Shown: in pieces, positions 23,801 to 36,700 of the stretch
Position numbering within the stretch: position 1 is the first letter of the stretch
Layout: each line of letters begins with the position of its first letter
Source: Larimichthys crocea
Taxonomy: Eukaryota; Chordata; Actinopteri; Sciaenidae
Direction of reading: 5' to 3'
Assembly (NCBI RefSeq): GCF_000972845.2
Contig: NC_040020.1
Coordinates: forward strand, 3,906,669-3,970,668
Length of the DNA: 64,000 nt
The notes under the pieces: model-generated
Databases searched by the model: none
Seen by the model: the letters and a program-made list of their open reading frames with translations, nothing else
What the model was told of the DNA's origin: nothing
Made by a program: the position numbers and the translations under genes

Positions 23801-26800
23801 ACAACTGCGAAGAGGGTCACGCCACGTCGCTGCAATTTGATCCTCATCTCATCCTCAATCCTGAAGTCCTCAGCAGCAGCAGCAGCGGCGGTGTTTTGCG
23901 ATGGAGGGCGTCCATATTGGAGGTCCATTTTTTATTGTATAGGAGAAATAATAGGCTTAGGATCTTTCTATTCATTTTTTTTTTCTTTCAGGGAGAAGCG
24001 AAAGAGGAGAGGCGGCGAGGATTGAAAAGAAAACGTTCCATTTGGAATTTCATATCCAGGCTTGGCCGGCCCTTCTAAAGAACCTCTCAGATGTGGTTTT
24101 AAGAGAAATTCATTGTGCGGAACTGGAGCTGGCAGGGAGCCCTCCATGGAGGAGACACTCCAGTGTGTTTCAGCACGGGGAGCCAATGACTTGGCGTGCC
24201 GTCTAAAAATTGGGGGGGTGGGGAAGGGAAATGGGACGTTTCGTTTTTGTTTCTTTTCTTTTTGGGTTTTTATTTTTTTTTCCTGAAGGAATATTTCACT
24301 GACGGCACGCCGGTGTCTCCGAGCTTGTATTCTGTCAGATTCCACCAACATCCTGCCATGGATTCTGCAAATGACTGTGTGTCTATGTGGTATATGCAAT
24401 AACTATCTCTGCAATATTGCCTTTTTTTTTTCTTTTTTTTTTTTCAAAACCATCTCTCTCCCCCCTCACAGCACGCCTTTTGTACTCCACTCAATTATAC
24501 CACTTCTGCAGAGTGGAGTGGAAAAAAGGGAAAGCGGGAATTTTATAATAATCACTTCCCACTTCTGTAATTTATATGCAATGAGGACTCTTCGTGCCTG
24601 CAGCTACAATCAAGTGTGTAAGAAACCGTGTGAGGTGTTTCACAAACAGCTGGGGAGATGGCAGCTCAAGTGGTGGCTATGGATTCCCATGCTGTTAAAT
24701 CTTTTCACTTAAGGAGCCCTTCTCACCCCCCAAAAAAAGCCAACCTCACCTACTGACTGGATTTTCTGCACTCTGGAGGAAAGGGATGCATCAAAAAATT
24801 ATAATAACAAGGCCCTGGGTATTAGCAGAAGAGGGGAAAAGGGGGATACTGTAATTGTAAACAGTATCGTCAAGAGTTTGCTGTAAATTTCAAATAAAAT
24901 GACATGTTTCCTACAGCCTGAGGAAATCATTTACAATAACCGGCAAGGAGCACACGCCCTCCTCTGATTGTTTAAATACCGTCTTTGGCTACTGTTTCCA
25001 CTGACAATGTGATCATAAAGAGGGCAAGATTACAGACGGAAAGCCTCTGTAAATCCAAAAGTAGGAGTATGAAGCGAGGGCGCGCCCAGCACTGAAATCC
25101 TATAGTCACCCTCCGACCAGGTGTTCACTCTCAGGTGCGTTTTATGTGCAAGTTGTCCGTCCTTTTGCTCAACAAAAAGTGAGCAAACATTCTCCCATAG
25201 TAGCTTCACAAGCACAGAAAAGAAAAAAGGGACTGTACCTCTCCCTCCACCCTCCTCCTCCGCCTCCCCTCCCTCCACTTTACCAAAACCAGTGGAGACC
25301 AACCTGAGGAAGCTTAAATAAATAACCAATTACCATTCGCAGAGCGGGTTGAACCCCACCAGCTTGCAGTGGAGTGCTAAAAATGGAATGTTTTATTGGC
25401 AGGATGGCCCCTTGGCCAGGGGGCTTAATGTAACGAAACCCAATTAATGGAGAAGAAAGCCGGGCCGCCAGCAAGCGAAGGAGCGCCACGCGCCCGGGGT
25501 AATGAGACGAACAAGTGAAGCCAACCACAGGGACAGGAGTAGAGGAGGCAACGAATAACAGGAAAAGCCTGCCCCGGAGAGAAATTTACATCTGTGAAGC
25601 CCACCAATCTCTCTCTCTCTCTCTTTCTTTCTCCTTCCTCGTTTCATTTCAAATCATAAATCCTAGCGCGTTAGTCAGAACCCAAAAGTTGAACAGAGCA
25701 GTCTGAAAACACACACACACACACACACAAAAAAAGGGTAGAAAAACATGAAGTAGAACGGCATTCGATGAATTACTCAGATAACACAAACAGGCCACAT
25801 GTGCACTGTTATGCTTTTATTGGCTCTAAGTTGCAGCACATTTTTATCATGCGAGGGAAAACTTGTTGTCACGCTGTCCTCGAAAATACCACCGTCACGC
25901 CCACGCAAGCCAACGTTCGCATTACCGCACGTGACCGACACATGCCACCGCAGAAACATGGAATTAACCACCGCCACCTACTGAAAACACGGTCACGTAT
26001 AGCTGTGAGATACGGTCACATGTTGATCGGAGACGGCGATCGGCACGCGTTATTATACATGTTATATTTAACACATGCATACTTCGTATGAACACAAAAG
26101 GAGCCATTGACAGTTGACTGTCCCCCCCCTCACCACCACCAAGCCTCAACTGAATAGGACGAGGTGGATTACCCATCATCCTTCAGTTGGCATGAAGAGC
26201 GTGCGCTCCGAGCAAACCAATCACACTAGCTCTCATACTGACAATCTGAACGTGCAAAGAAGATAATTTGTGTGAAATATGCCTGCCCCGGATGAAAAAG
26301 ACTTGATCCGCTTTCTTTAAAAAAAAGTGTTCAACTCTTAATTTCTATACGTCGCGGAGCTATTAAAAAACCGAGGGAAGAGCTACAGAACATTAGAAAT
26401 GATCCGGTTGCTATTTTTCTTCCGTGTTAAGCCACAGCGAGTTAAGTTAAATGTGAGAACAGCCACAGTCTGTTTTTAAAGTGTTGGAGGCTGTAAAAGG
26501 TCACACAGAGAGGTCGTGGAGGTTTGCATTAGAAGCTGCGGTATAAAAAAAAAAATATTATGTTGGACTTTGTGTTATTGTCTTACAAAATACCGTCGCT
26601 CACATTGTTTTTCTGCAAACTGCAGCTAAAAGAATTGTTATCATGTCAAGCGTGAAGAGTTTTGGCTTACGTATATACAACATAACTCGATCCAACATAG
26701 TTACAAGATGAAGCTTGTGGTATTCTTTATTTTTTCTTCCAGTCAATAAATCCCACGAAAAGACCAAACCCAGCGTTATGTTAGTCCCTCTCTCAATACT

Positions 26801-29800
26801 TTCTGTCTTCAAAAGTCAGTGAATAAACGGTCACTGTCGAGTATTTATGGTGTACGCTGGATTCTAAATAGACGTAAATGAAGGGACATGTCGCCCAGAG
26901 CAACAGAGGATTTTGGTCTTTTCATTGGATTTCTGTCACTGTGATGAACTGGTGACTTGTCCAGGGTGTACCCCGCCTCTCGCCCTGCATCAGCTGGGAT
27001 AGGCTCCGGCCCCAGCTGTGACCCTGATGAGGATAAGCCGTTACAGAAAATGGACGGATGGGATATATCACCAGCTTAAATATTGATGTCGATCACTGTA
27101 TTGGCCCTAATATTGTGTACATAAGTACGGCTTTAGATTCGGTGTTTCAAATCAGTGCCACATCATGAAGGGCCGTCATCGTCTTCACACGATCTGTGTG
27201 GAAGCTGATCAGCGCTGAGTGGAGGTCGACTCTTCCATTGCTGTGTTTGCAGAGAGTGTGTGTGGTGGTGGTGGTGGTGGTGGGGGTTGGGCCCCGGTTC
27301 TGGCAGAGCCCTGGGCGAACTGCAGGATGTTCACCTTGCGGCGGGGCACAGGGCTCATTATCACAGCAGGACCTGGTCACATCAAAGGACTGAGGAAAGG
27401 GCAAACATTCTGCTGAAGTGCCACTGTCAGCAGGCCTGCAAGCGCACACGCAAACACATACACAAAAGGACGGACCGCACACACACACACACGCACATAC
27501 ACACACTTTGAGCACCCACAAAGAACACGGCTGCTCTCTGCTGTAGCACCATCACTTGCCTTGGATCTAGCGAGACAAGTTAACCGAATTCCCCCCTCAA
27601 AAAAATCGTGCAGAATTGTGTCATTTCTTGGCAACGGTTGCACAAAAGAAACATAAACACAGCTACTGAGCAGATCTGGAAACTTTCAAATTGTCTCACT
27701 GTATTAAAAAATCAGAGTCATAAAGCATTTAGCTGAGTCATTGCCTCCTTTACCTGATCAGCTGTGTGTTCTGAAACCAGGGAAGGGAGCGCGTTAATCT
27801 GGAGGCCTTGTGTTTGAATCCAGCCTTTTAAAGCTCACCACGAGCAGAAAATGTTTGGAGCGCATTTTATTATTTTTTATTTCAATCGACATTCCCTCTC
27901 CAGCAACTATTTATAGCAACCCTGCTGCTGCATTAACACGCTGCATGATTTATCATTAGAAGCCAGCTCTGGTCTGCTGAGTAGCTACATTCATGCCAGG
28001 CAGCGACATCGGTGCCAACATCCACATTCAACAACAACACTCCAAGGCCCTGAGAGATGCACACAAATAAAATCGCAGCACAAGCTAACTCTGTGTGGCA
28101 AAGCGCGCTGAAAAAAAAAACCTCCGCACAATGCCGGAGACGGAGAGAAAGAGGGAGAGAAAATGCGGCGCAGAATGGAGGGAAAAAGTGCTGATGAGTT
28201 GCCTTATGCGGGAGCTTCATAGATCCGTCGAACAAGAGCGGATTTGCCTGCTACACCTAGATAGTGTTTCCCCCCCTCAGCTTTCGCCCAGGTATTCTGG
28301 GCATGAATGGCTGTCAGTTTGGATTTGGGAGCTCAGCGTTGAGGGGGGGAAAATAGAGTCTGGTGGGGGTCTTTCTGTGTCTCTACCTGTGGAGAACGAG
28401 AGGCTAGATTGGGAGTACACTTCTCACTAAGCTCCAGGTAGCTCCGATGCGGCGTTGCATCCACGTAAAAAAAAAAAAAGGAACGGGGCAAATATTAGTA
28501 CTGCGAGTTAGCCGGGCAGAGAGCTGGATGGAAGCAGACAGACAGAGAGAGAGACAGACAGCGGCCAGCTGTGGAGTCTCTGCGGCGTTCGAGGGGGAAG
28601 GTTTTCAATGGCACGCACCGGGAAAGAGTGGATGGGGAGGTGATTTGAATGAGAGCTGCTTCTGCCTGAGCTGTAGAGAGTATTGACCTAGTTTTCCTGC
28701 CGTATTCAGTCAGTCAGACATATGCACGCCCACCGACAGGACGCGTAAGAATAGAAAGAATAAAAAATATCGATGGGGTTGGTGAATCTGTGCCATTGAT
28801 GATGCAGTAAACAGAAATGTCTTGTGATAGGATATAGGTTATGTAACATTTGGGAAAACTACAGGTCACAAGAAGCCCCCCTCCCGTCGCCTCAGGTGTC
28901 AAGACACCTGTGCTCTGGCCTTGAGATGAACTTTTGACCCCGTCCTAGTCACGTGATCAATGCTCCTTTCACCTGAGTGAACCATTGCGCTCGAGGGCGT
29001 ACTCGCTCCGTCTCCTTTTGCTTTCCGAAATGAGCTTTTTACATAATTAGACGAGACAGGGCTGCTGCTTCGAATGATTTGACAGTTGTGGTTATAATGA
29101 CGTAAAAGGTTCATGCTAAGAAAAAGCATTCATGGTTGTGGATCACACTGCAAACCTTTTTTCGGCTTATTCACATTGTGGACCGTCGCAACAATACCAG
29201 CAGCCCACTGTTTGGGTGTGATTCCACGTTTTAAAGGATTAACTGGTAAAGACTACCAACAACTGCCTTTCAGCCTGGAATTAGTCATTAATCAAACCAC
29301 ACATTTTAGGGCTCCTTTCTAGTCGGGCGCACACGCCCCTGTTAAGATCTGAATGAAAACGTACAAAGCTATTCAAATCGGATCCCCCTCTGAACAAATG
29401 GCTTTTTCTCCGTCCCCACAGACGCAGGGGACACTTCAAGAACCTCTCCAAGGACCTGAACGTTCGACATGAAAACTCCGCCTCATCAATTAGCATTGTG
29501 GCAGGGTTTTGTGGGGCTTTAATACAAACAAAACAATGACCATGTACAACATGGCAACGGACAACGTCTGCTTATCCCCTGATACCTCTAAAGAAATGGT
29601 AATAGTGCATTTCGGGAGCACAAAAGAGACTCCTCAGGCTCGGGGCATATGGTTACAGCAACATTATAGGGCACACTCTCGCACCTGATGCCGCAAATCT
29701 CAATGATGAGCCGCACAATGAACACACCGTGGTTGTAATTTGGCTCTTAGGTGGATTTATTTATAGTGGAACACACATACGTTTTAATATAATCTCTCAA

Positions 29801-32800
29801 AGCAATGTCAGATTGAATAAACTGACACCTAAATGTGAGGGGAGAATATCTTTCTTCTTTTAATGATAGTGAACTGGATATCTTTGGGTTTTGGACTCTC
29901 GGTCCAATAGAACAATGGAAATGTCGAAATGGCAACTGGGAACCATAAATGTAGATCTGAAAAGTAAAAGTTGAAATCTTTTTCAATATTTTGTTTTATG
30001 TCGGTTTAAAGTCTGTTCAAGTTGATTACAATTATGTTAAAGCATCTCCGCAATCACATCTATTACAGTATAAACTATAGTAGGCCAATTTCATAACGAA
30101 ACCGTGCAAGCTCAGTTAGCCACCTCTAACTTTTTCACTGGATCGTTGAATCGATGGCTGGAAGCAGTTGTCACTTTTTGCAATCTGGAGAGCTGAAAAA
30201 AAAATGCAGATTTGCAATGCGGGCGGCAGTGGGCACTTAGATTTTCCCTCCATCTTTCATCTCGAAAGATAAGGATACAGTGGGGGTGGATTGATTTGAT
30301 GTTTTGATGCATTGTTTGATGACGGGCAGCTCAAAGTGGAAGTGGCCTCTGTGATGTCTCTCCATTGGAGGACATGAAAAGCGTCACCTGGCCCCATGAG
30401 CCGAGGGGTTATGGCTGCTAGTGGATTTAAGGGCTCCTGCTGATCTGGACGGTGGCTCCATTGATGCCACATAATCCATTCAGCGTGACCTTTATATTTT
30501 TAGAGTCAGCTCCGCTTCCCCTGTCAGCCTGCCTTGTTAAAACTATGGCAGACATCGAGGTCCTGATCAACTACGTTCTATTATAAACAGGACGGTATAT
30601 CTAATTTATTCAATGTGTACATCCCACGAGGAAAAATAAATGCCTCCCACTAACAACCAAGCGATCCGATGATCAAAAGAAACATGGAGCACAAGGCGAG
30701 CTCATCAGATGAACAAACACATTCTTGCTGGATATCTTTGTGGGTTTCATCATCCTGCATCAAGTGACTGCTGAGCAAAAAAAAAAAACAAAGCCTTGTT
30801 CTCATCCCTGTGACATCAGCGCTTACAGGCAGAGTAAAGGAAGAATCAAAGCCTGGGCAATCATATATTTCCAATTAAATACCAATAATGTGAATTTACC
30901 CTCTGCCCAACCTCTAATTAATTGTTCTGATACAAAAATATCAGGCTCTAAAAAATAAAATAAAAAGTCTAGGTGGTATTAGTCATGAGCGTCAAACTCC
31001 AACCACGTTCTAGATTTGCCTAAACTAGGAGCAAACATAATTGGGAATAAATCTCCTCAGTGTGCCACATAAAAAAAAGCAGAAGGGTGTAAATTGTTAC
31101 GCTGCTGTGTGTTAAGACACTGAAACAGTTGCACAGATCAGACGAACTGCAGCAGCAGCAGCAGCAGCAGGGAAAGAGCAGCACTGTTTTCCTCTGTGAC
31201 TTGGGGCCACTGAGTTTTTCTCCAGCCATAGTAAATTGGGCGCCTGGGGCAGGAGCCTTGGCCAAGCTTGCATTTCGGAGCCGACTGTGGAGGGCATGAG
31301 GGATAGAGATATGGCACTGGAGGAGGAGTGGGAGTGGGGGGGGAACAGAGCGGGTGGATTGGTGAAAACAGCGGGTAGGGGGGGGGACTGGAAGCGGAGT
31401 GGAGGTGACATTACGCACATGTTTTAACACAAAAGGGACCTGGCTCGTTAGCACACTAACTAGAGAGCTCCATGGCGATCAGCGCTCGTCATTCTTTTCT
31501 GTTCTCTCTCTATCCGCCTCGTCAGAAATATGGCTACATCTGCAAGTGTAATCACTCCATTGTACTCTGATTTTCTGCTCTGCTGGACAGCAGCATGGCA
31601 GCCTGCTTTTCAGCACCTCTCCCCTCAATCCCCCCTCTCCTCTCCTCTCCTCCTCCTCCTTTCCCTCAAGTGCCCTCGCCTGTTCCTGGCTACTCCTTTT
31701 GCTGGTGAGGCCGGTGTGTCTCACAGATTACAGAGCTCCGGTCGCTCAGGTAACAAGAGTCACTAATCTGGCTGGGGTTGAATTACACATAATTGCCTCG
31801 GCACCGTGATTGATTTCAGCCCTGGAAAGGAAAAGACGACGGCTAACCCCCCCCACCCTCCACCGCCGCCGCCACCACCACCACCACCATCACCACCACC
31901 GCCCCCCTCCCCGAAAAAAACACCCCCACCTCCCTCCATTGCCTCTCTCCAGCGCTCACGAGCGGCAGCCAAGACTCTCCATCTAGTAGGAGGCAGGAGG
32001 CTTTGAAGAGATCAAAGCCAAGGCCGGGAGCAGTTGCGCGCCCTGGGAATATGGGAGAGAGGCTTTCTGCTCCTCAGCCCTATTTTCTAGCGTCATGTCG
32101 GATTGCAGCTGTATTGCATTTCGCCAGTTTTCTTAATGCTCTTGGTTTTGACTTTGACATCAGTGATCCCCCCCTCGGTTTCTTCAAAAACAAGGGGGGG
32201 GAGGAGAAAAAAAAAAGAAAAAGAAAGTGACTGAGAGAGAGAGAGAGAGAGAGAGAAGGAAGGAAAGAAAAGAGTGTGCGGGGGTAAAGAGATCTACAGA
32301 CTGATTTTTATTTTCACAACTCCATAATTGGCCAGTTCAAAGGAGGAGGAGGGGAGAATGTAGCATTTGTTTTCAATTCTGCAGCCGATATGAAAGGAGC
32401 GACAAACTTTTATGGGTTTCCCAAAAATTAAAGACAGGCTTTTTTTTTTCCTTTCCTCTCTCTCTCTCTTCACAGTCAAAGAACAGGGTGTTTTTTTATG
32501 GCCGAGACCACACAAAACGAACTGATAGCAAAGCCCTCCTCTTTTGTCCTCCCGCAGAAAAGCTCGAACGGGGCGCAGCGTTGTACGCACGGGTGCGTGC
32601 ACGCTCATGCGTCGAAGACAAAAAAACAAAAAAAACGCCCGTTTAGTGTATGAAGTGTCAGACGAAGACGGGAGAAGGAGGAAGGAGGGGAGAGAGGAAA
32701 AAGAAAAAAATAGCGGTTTGATGTCTAGCGCAAAAACACAAAAGGAGGCACGAAGAAAAAGAGCGCAAGCTATATCCATCTATTCATTTAACAGCTTGGC

Positions 32801-33740
32801 TAATAAAGCCTGGTGGCGAGAAGGCACCCTTTGTACTGTAACTATGCAGGCCCTATACCAACCTCCTACACTGGGGACCATTAATATTTCAGCGCTGTCA
32901 GATACACATTGCATGTGAGCCTCTTTAGCGCCTCACACCCACAGCAGAAAGAGAAATAATGAGCTTCTGAAAAATATGAAACAGCGACGAGGAGAAGAGG
33001 AGGGAGGGCGCGAGAGAGAGAGAAGAGAGAGAGAGAGACTGACCAACTTCATACAAAACAGAGCAGCTATTGATCATAGCTCCATTTCTTAGCCGGACAA
33101 AGTGAGGGCTGTTTGAGCTTCTCTGAAGTCTGGACACAGCCGGCAGGATTTGCACCCATGTTTCACTCCTGTGGGTCCCCCCCCACTATTGTTCCTTTTG
33201 CTGCAGTTTACTAGCTGGAACACTGCTCGCTTCTATATAGACCTACAAGCTGTCAAGGATGGAGTCAATAAAGCCATTCATGTTTTTTTACTCATTTTAC
33301 GACTATGTCAGGCAACGGCGACGTACAGCGATCGGCTTTGAGCGACCGCTGCGAAGCTTCGATCGCGGCTTCTGAGACAGGGGAAACTTTTGCTGCAGGG
33401 GCGTATGAAACATATTGTTAGATAACAAACAAGACTATAAAACTAGTTTGGAAGCTTAATGCGCTGAGTTGAGTTCCTGAACTCCCAACAAAAAACATCT
33501 TCACCCACTGTCCCGTCTAACTATCCACAGTCGTAACAGTTGCACAATAAATCGACGAGAAAAAACACCCCGCCCCTCTAGTCTCCATTTCTGATCCACC
33601 CTTACAGGAAGTCCACACCCAGGCCATTCAAAACAGAACTGGGCATGAGGGACAACCTTGGCGAGGCCCTCCAATGACCCCTGGAGATCAGCTGCAGGCT
33701 GCTGGTGAAGAGTGAAGTCCTCTAAGCAGGTGCTGTGGGC

Positions 33741-33773
<33 letters not shown>

Positions 33774-36700
33774 GGCGGCGGCTCTTGTCTGTGGAAGCCT
33801 GACTGGCTGGCTCCAGGCAGCACAGCTTGATTGGTTAAGCTTCATCCAATTCAGTGGGAGGATGGGGGAGCGAAGAAAGTGTCATCATCTATGAGCGCTC
33901 CGCTCTGAGCAGTAACACATGCCCAAAATAAACATCAACTGGGGTTAAGTGTGCGCCTGCATGTCATTCTCACGAGCGTGACACTCCTGGTTCACAGACT
34001 TGTATGGAAACACACGTTTTCAGCACTTAATGATTTAAACCTTGCCTATTCATGCACGCTTGGCTCTTGTTTTTTAATGTCGACTGCCTTAAAATTGGCA
34101 TTAGCGTGTGTAAAAACAAACACAAATATTGATTTACCATCTATTTAAAGGGTACATACACAGAAATACGACTACAACACCATCAGGGGAAAAAAACAAC
34201 CAGAAACTTCCCGGCCCTGGTAGACAATCGCTCCGCTGTGCTCCATTCAACAAGATGAAACGCACCGATAAGGTGATTGCAACCACATGGCGTCATTAGC
34301 GCCGTGCATATGGAGCAAATGTGTCAACCAGCATCACCGTACAGCAGGAGGACGAGGAGAAACCTCGGCGTTAATGGCGCTGTTTATAAAAACGCCACGA
34401 CCTCGGCAGGCACTACAAAGGCTCCGTGTTTCTTCTGTGTGAGGTCCCTGGTGCTGTCCTTCATGTGTACGCACATATTTCACCGTTTGATAGCGCTGCA
34501 CAGCAGATGACATCAACGCCAGCGCGGCTCTTTGATACACGGCTGATGAAAATGACTGATCCGGTCATATAGGCAGCATAAAATGAGGCAATCATATGCC
34601 CGTCTTTTGACTTATATTTTCTCAATGTATTTTAGATACTGTATCATCCAGCTACTCACAGGCAAAACACTGCATTAAGCTGGAGGACACTTCACAGCAC
34701 GTCCACCCTATCCTGTGAGAAAACTACACGAGGTGCCATAAGCCGCCATCTAGAACGTTATGTGTGGACACGGAAGGCTGCTGGTAAATGTAGTGTTCTC
34801 TTTAACAGGGATCTTCCACGGTAGTGCTGGGGGCATGAGCTCAGGACACACATGGCACTGAGGGACACCAGAGCGGTCCTACCAAATCCCGTTAGGTAAG
34901 CCTGGGTTAGTGATTCCACGCTGCGAGACACTGGCTAGCAGATCCGTCACGTTCCCACTACATCAAAGGAAAAAGTACAGCACTGCAACCCCACCCCCCT
35001 CGCAACACACCCCCTCTTTCTCGCCATGAGGATCTGCAATTGATGGTCCAAAGGGGGAAAAAAAAAAAGCACGGCAAAGGAGAAGGAGCTCTATTTTACT
35101 ACACCCCCACCAACCACCACAGCAGCAAAACTCAGCTTAGAAGAAGAAGAAGGAAAGAAAGAAAAAATCAGCGATTCTATCCGTTCTCCTCTCTTCAAGC
35201 TGTTGCACAGACCACGAGACTGTTTCTGCACAGCTGGAGATCACCAGCACATCTTCACAGTCAGATACAGTTGTACTGTATCTCTGCACCATCAACATTT
35301 CCAAACCGCGAACACACGGTTGCATCTTTATCTCGTCAGCCATGCATTTATGAGTTTATTCAAAAGGGGGTTTCAGTGGGAAGTCATGAGCTCAGAGGCT
35401 GTAGCGCCTCTTTAGAGGAGCATGTAGAAGAGGACGTTTTGTTTAGCAGCAACATGATTTGAGACTAGATTTGAAAAAAAAAAAATCCATCACGCGCACG
35501 TTGATCTTCATTTATAAACCTGTCATCTTCCGAGTCTTGAGTTTTAGGAGTCTGCACGACCCACAAAAAAAACCCTCAAAGCGGTTTCTTCTTCCACACA
35601 TCAAACCTGGAGTGATGACATCCTAAATGCTTTGAAGATCATACTTCGCAACCATCACCATCAAAACCGTTATGGGGTATTATGATCACTCTGACCAGAA
35701 ATCGTGAAAAAGCATCAGCTTCGTTTGTCGGTGCAAACGATCACAGAGACACGGAAGCCAAAGAGGACACAACCCCTTTCCTTTCTTCATAATAATATTT
35801 CCCATTTCTACACACGATAAAGTCAAAGTAGACAAGCTGATACATCTGAAAATGCTGAGAGAAACGAGACACACAAACCCTGATCAACATAATCAGCTCT
35901 GTCGACTTAAGTAACCAGATTATTGTTGGCTTTTTTTTGCAGGAACTCACATATTTAAATAAGTAAAGCCGTTTATTTAACTTAAATAAACTTAACAAGG
36001 TGAGATTTCTTGATGATAAATGTGTTGAACTCGGTCTTAAACCGGCTTTTAACACGTTCACATGTGTATTGTGAGGTGGTGGGAGGGCAGAAGAGATCAT
36101 ACGACTATAAAGAAATGAATTAAAGTCAGATTATAAAACAAATAAGCACAGTTGATTCCTACTGCCGAACAGCAGCTCATTCACAATATAAGAAACAACT
36201 CAGCACAGAGATTCTCTGATCTGACTCTACCAGCTGAGGAGTCCCATAAATCACTAACATAATTCGAATACACCAGCAGATTTCCTGCTTCAAAGTCATT
36301 TCTCCAAATACATTCTTATTTGTCTACACATAAATGTCAAGACGATAATATCAGTCCAAGATGTGCGAGCGTGGTGATCACTACAAACCACATGCAGCTA
36401 CTTCAGCCACCGAGCATCGTGCAAAACAGACGCCGATGCCCTTTTTGGCTCCTTGAAGAGAAGGATCCACATCATGTGATGCTGAGCTCCCTCTCTCTAC
36501 ACTCTGTGCACAGGATGCCCTGCAGACTCCACATCCTAAAAGTGCTATAGGTTTACATAAACATCAGGGTATTCATGACACACCAGTGACTCTTTGAAGT
36601 GGTCGACACTGTTTTTGAATCCACATGCATATGCAACTGAACACCATTAGGGCATCTTGACACCAAAATCTCAGCTCTTATGGCTGAGAGCGACTTATCA

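Noticed and set aside
33743..33772. (CAG)n tract read as a polyglutamine or polyalanine coding region
   Set aside because: Lies in intron 3, and the surrounding frames show no protein signature.
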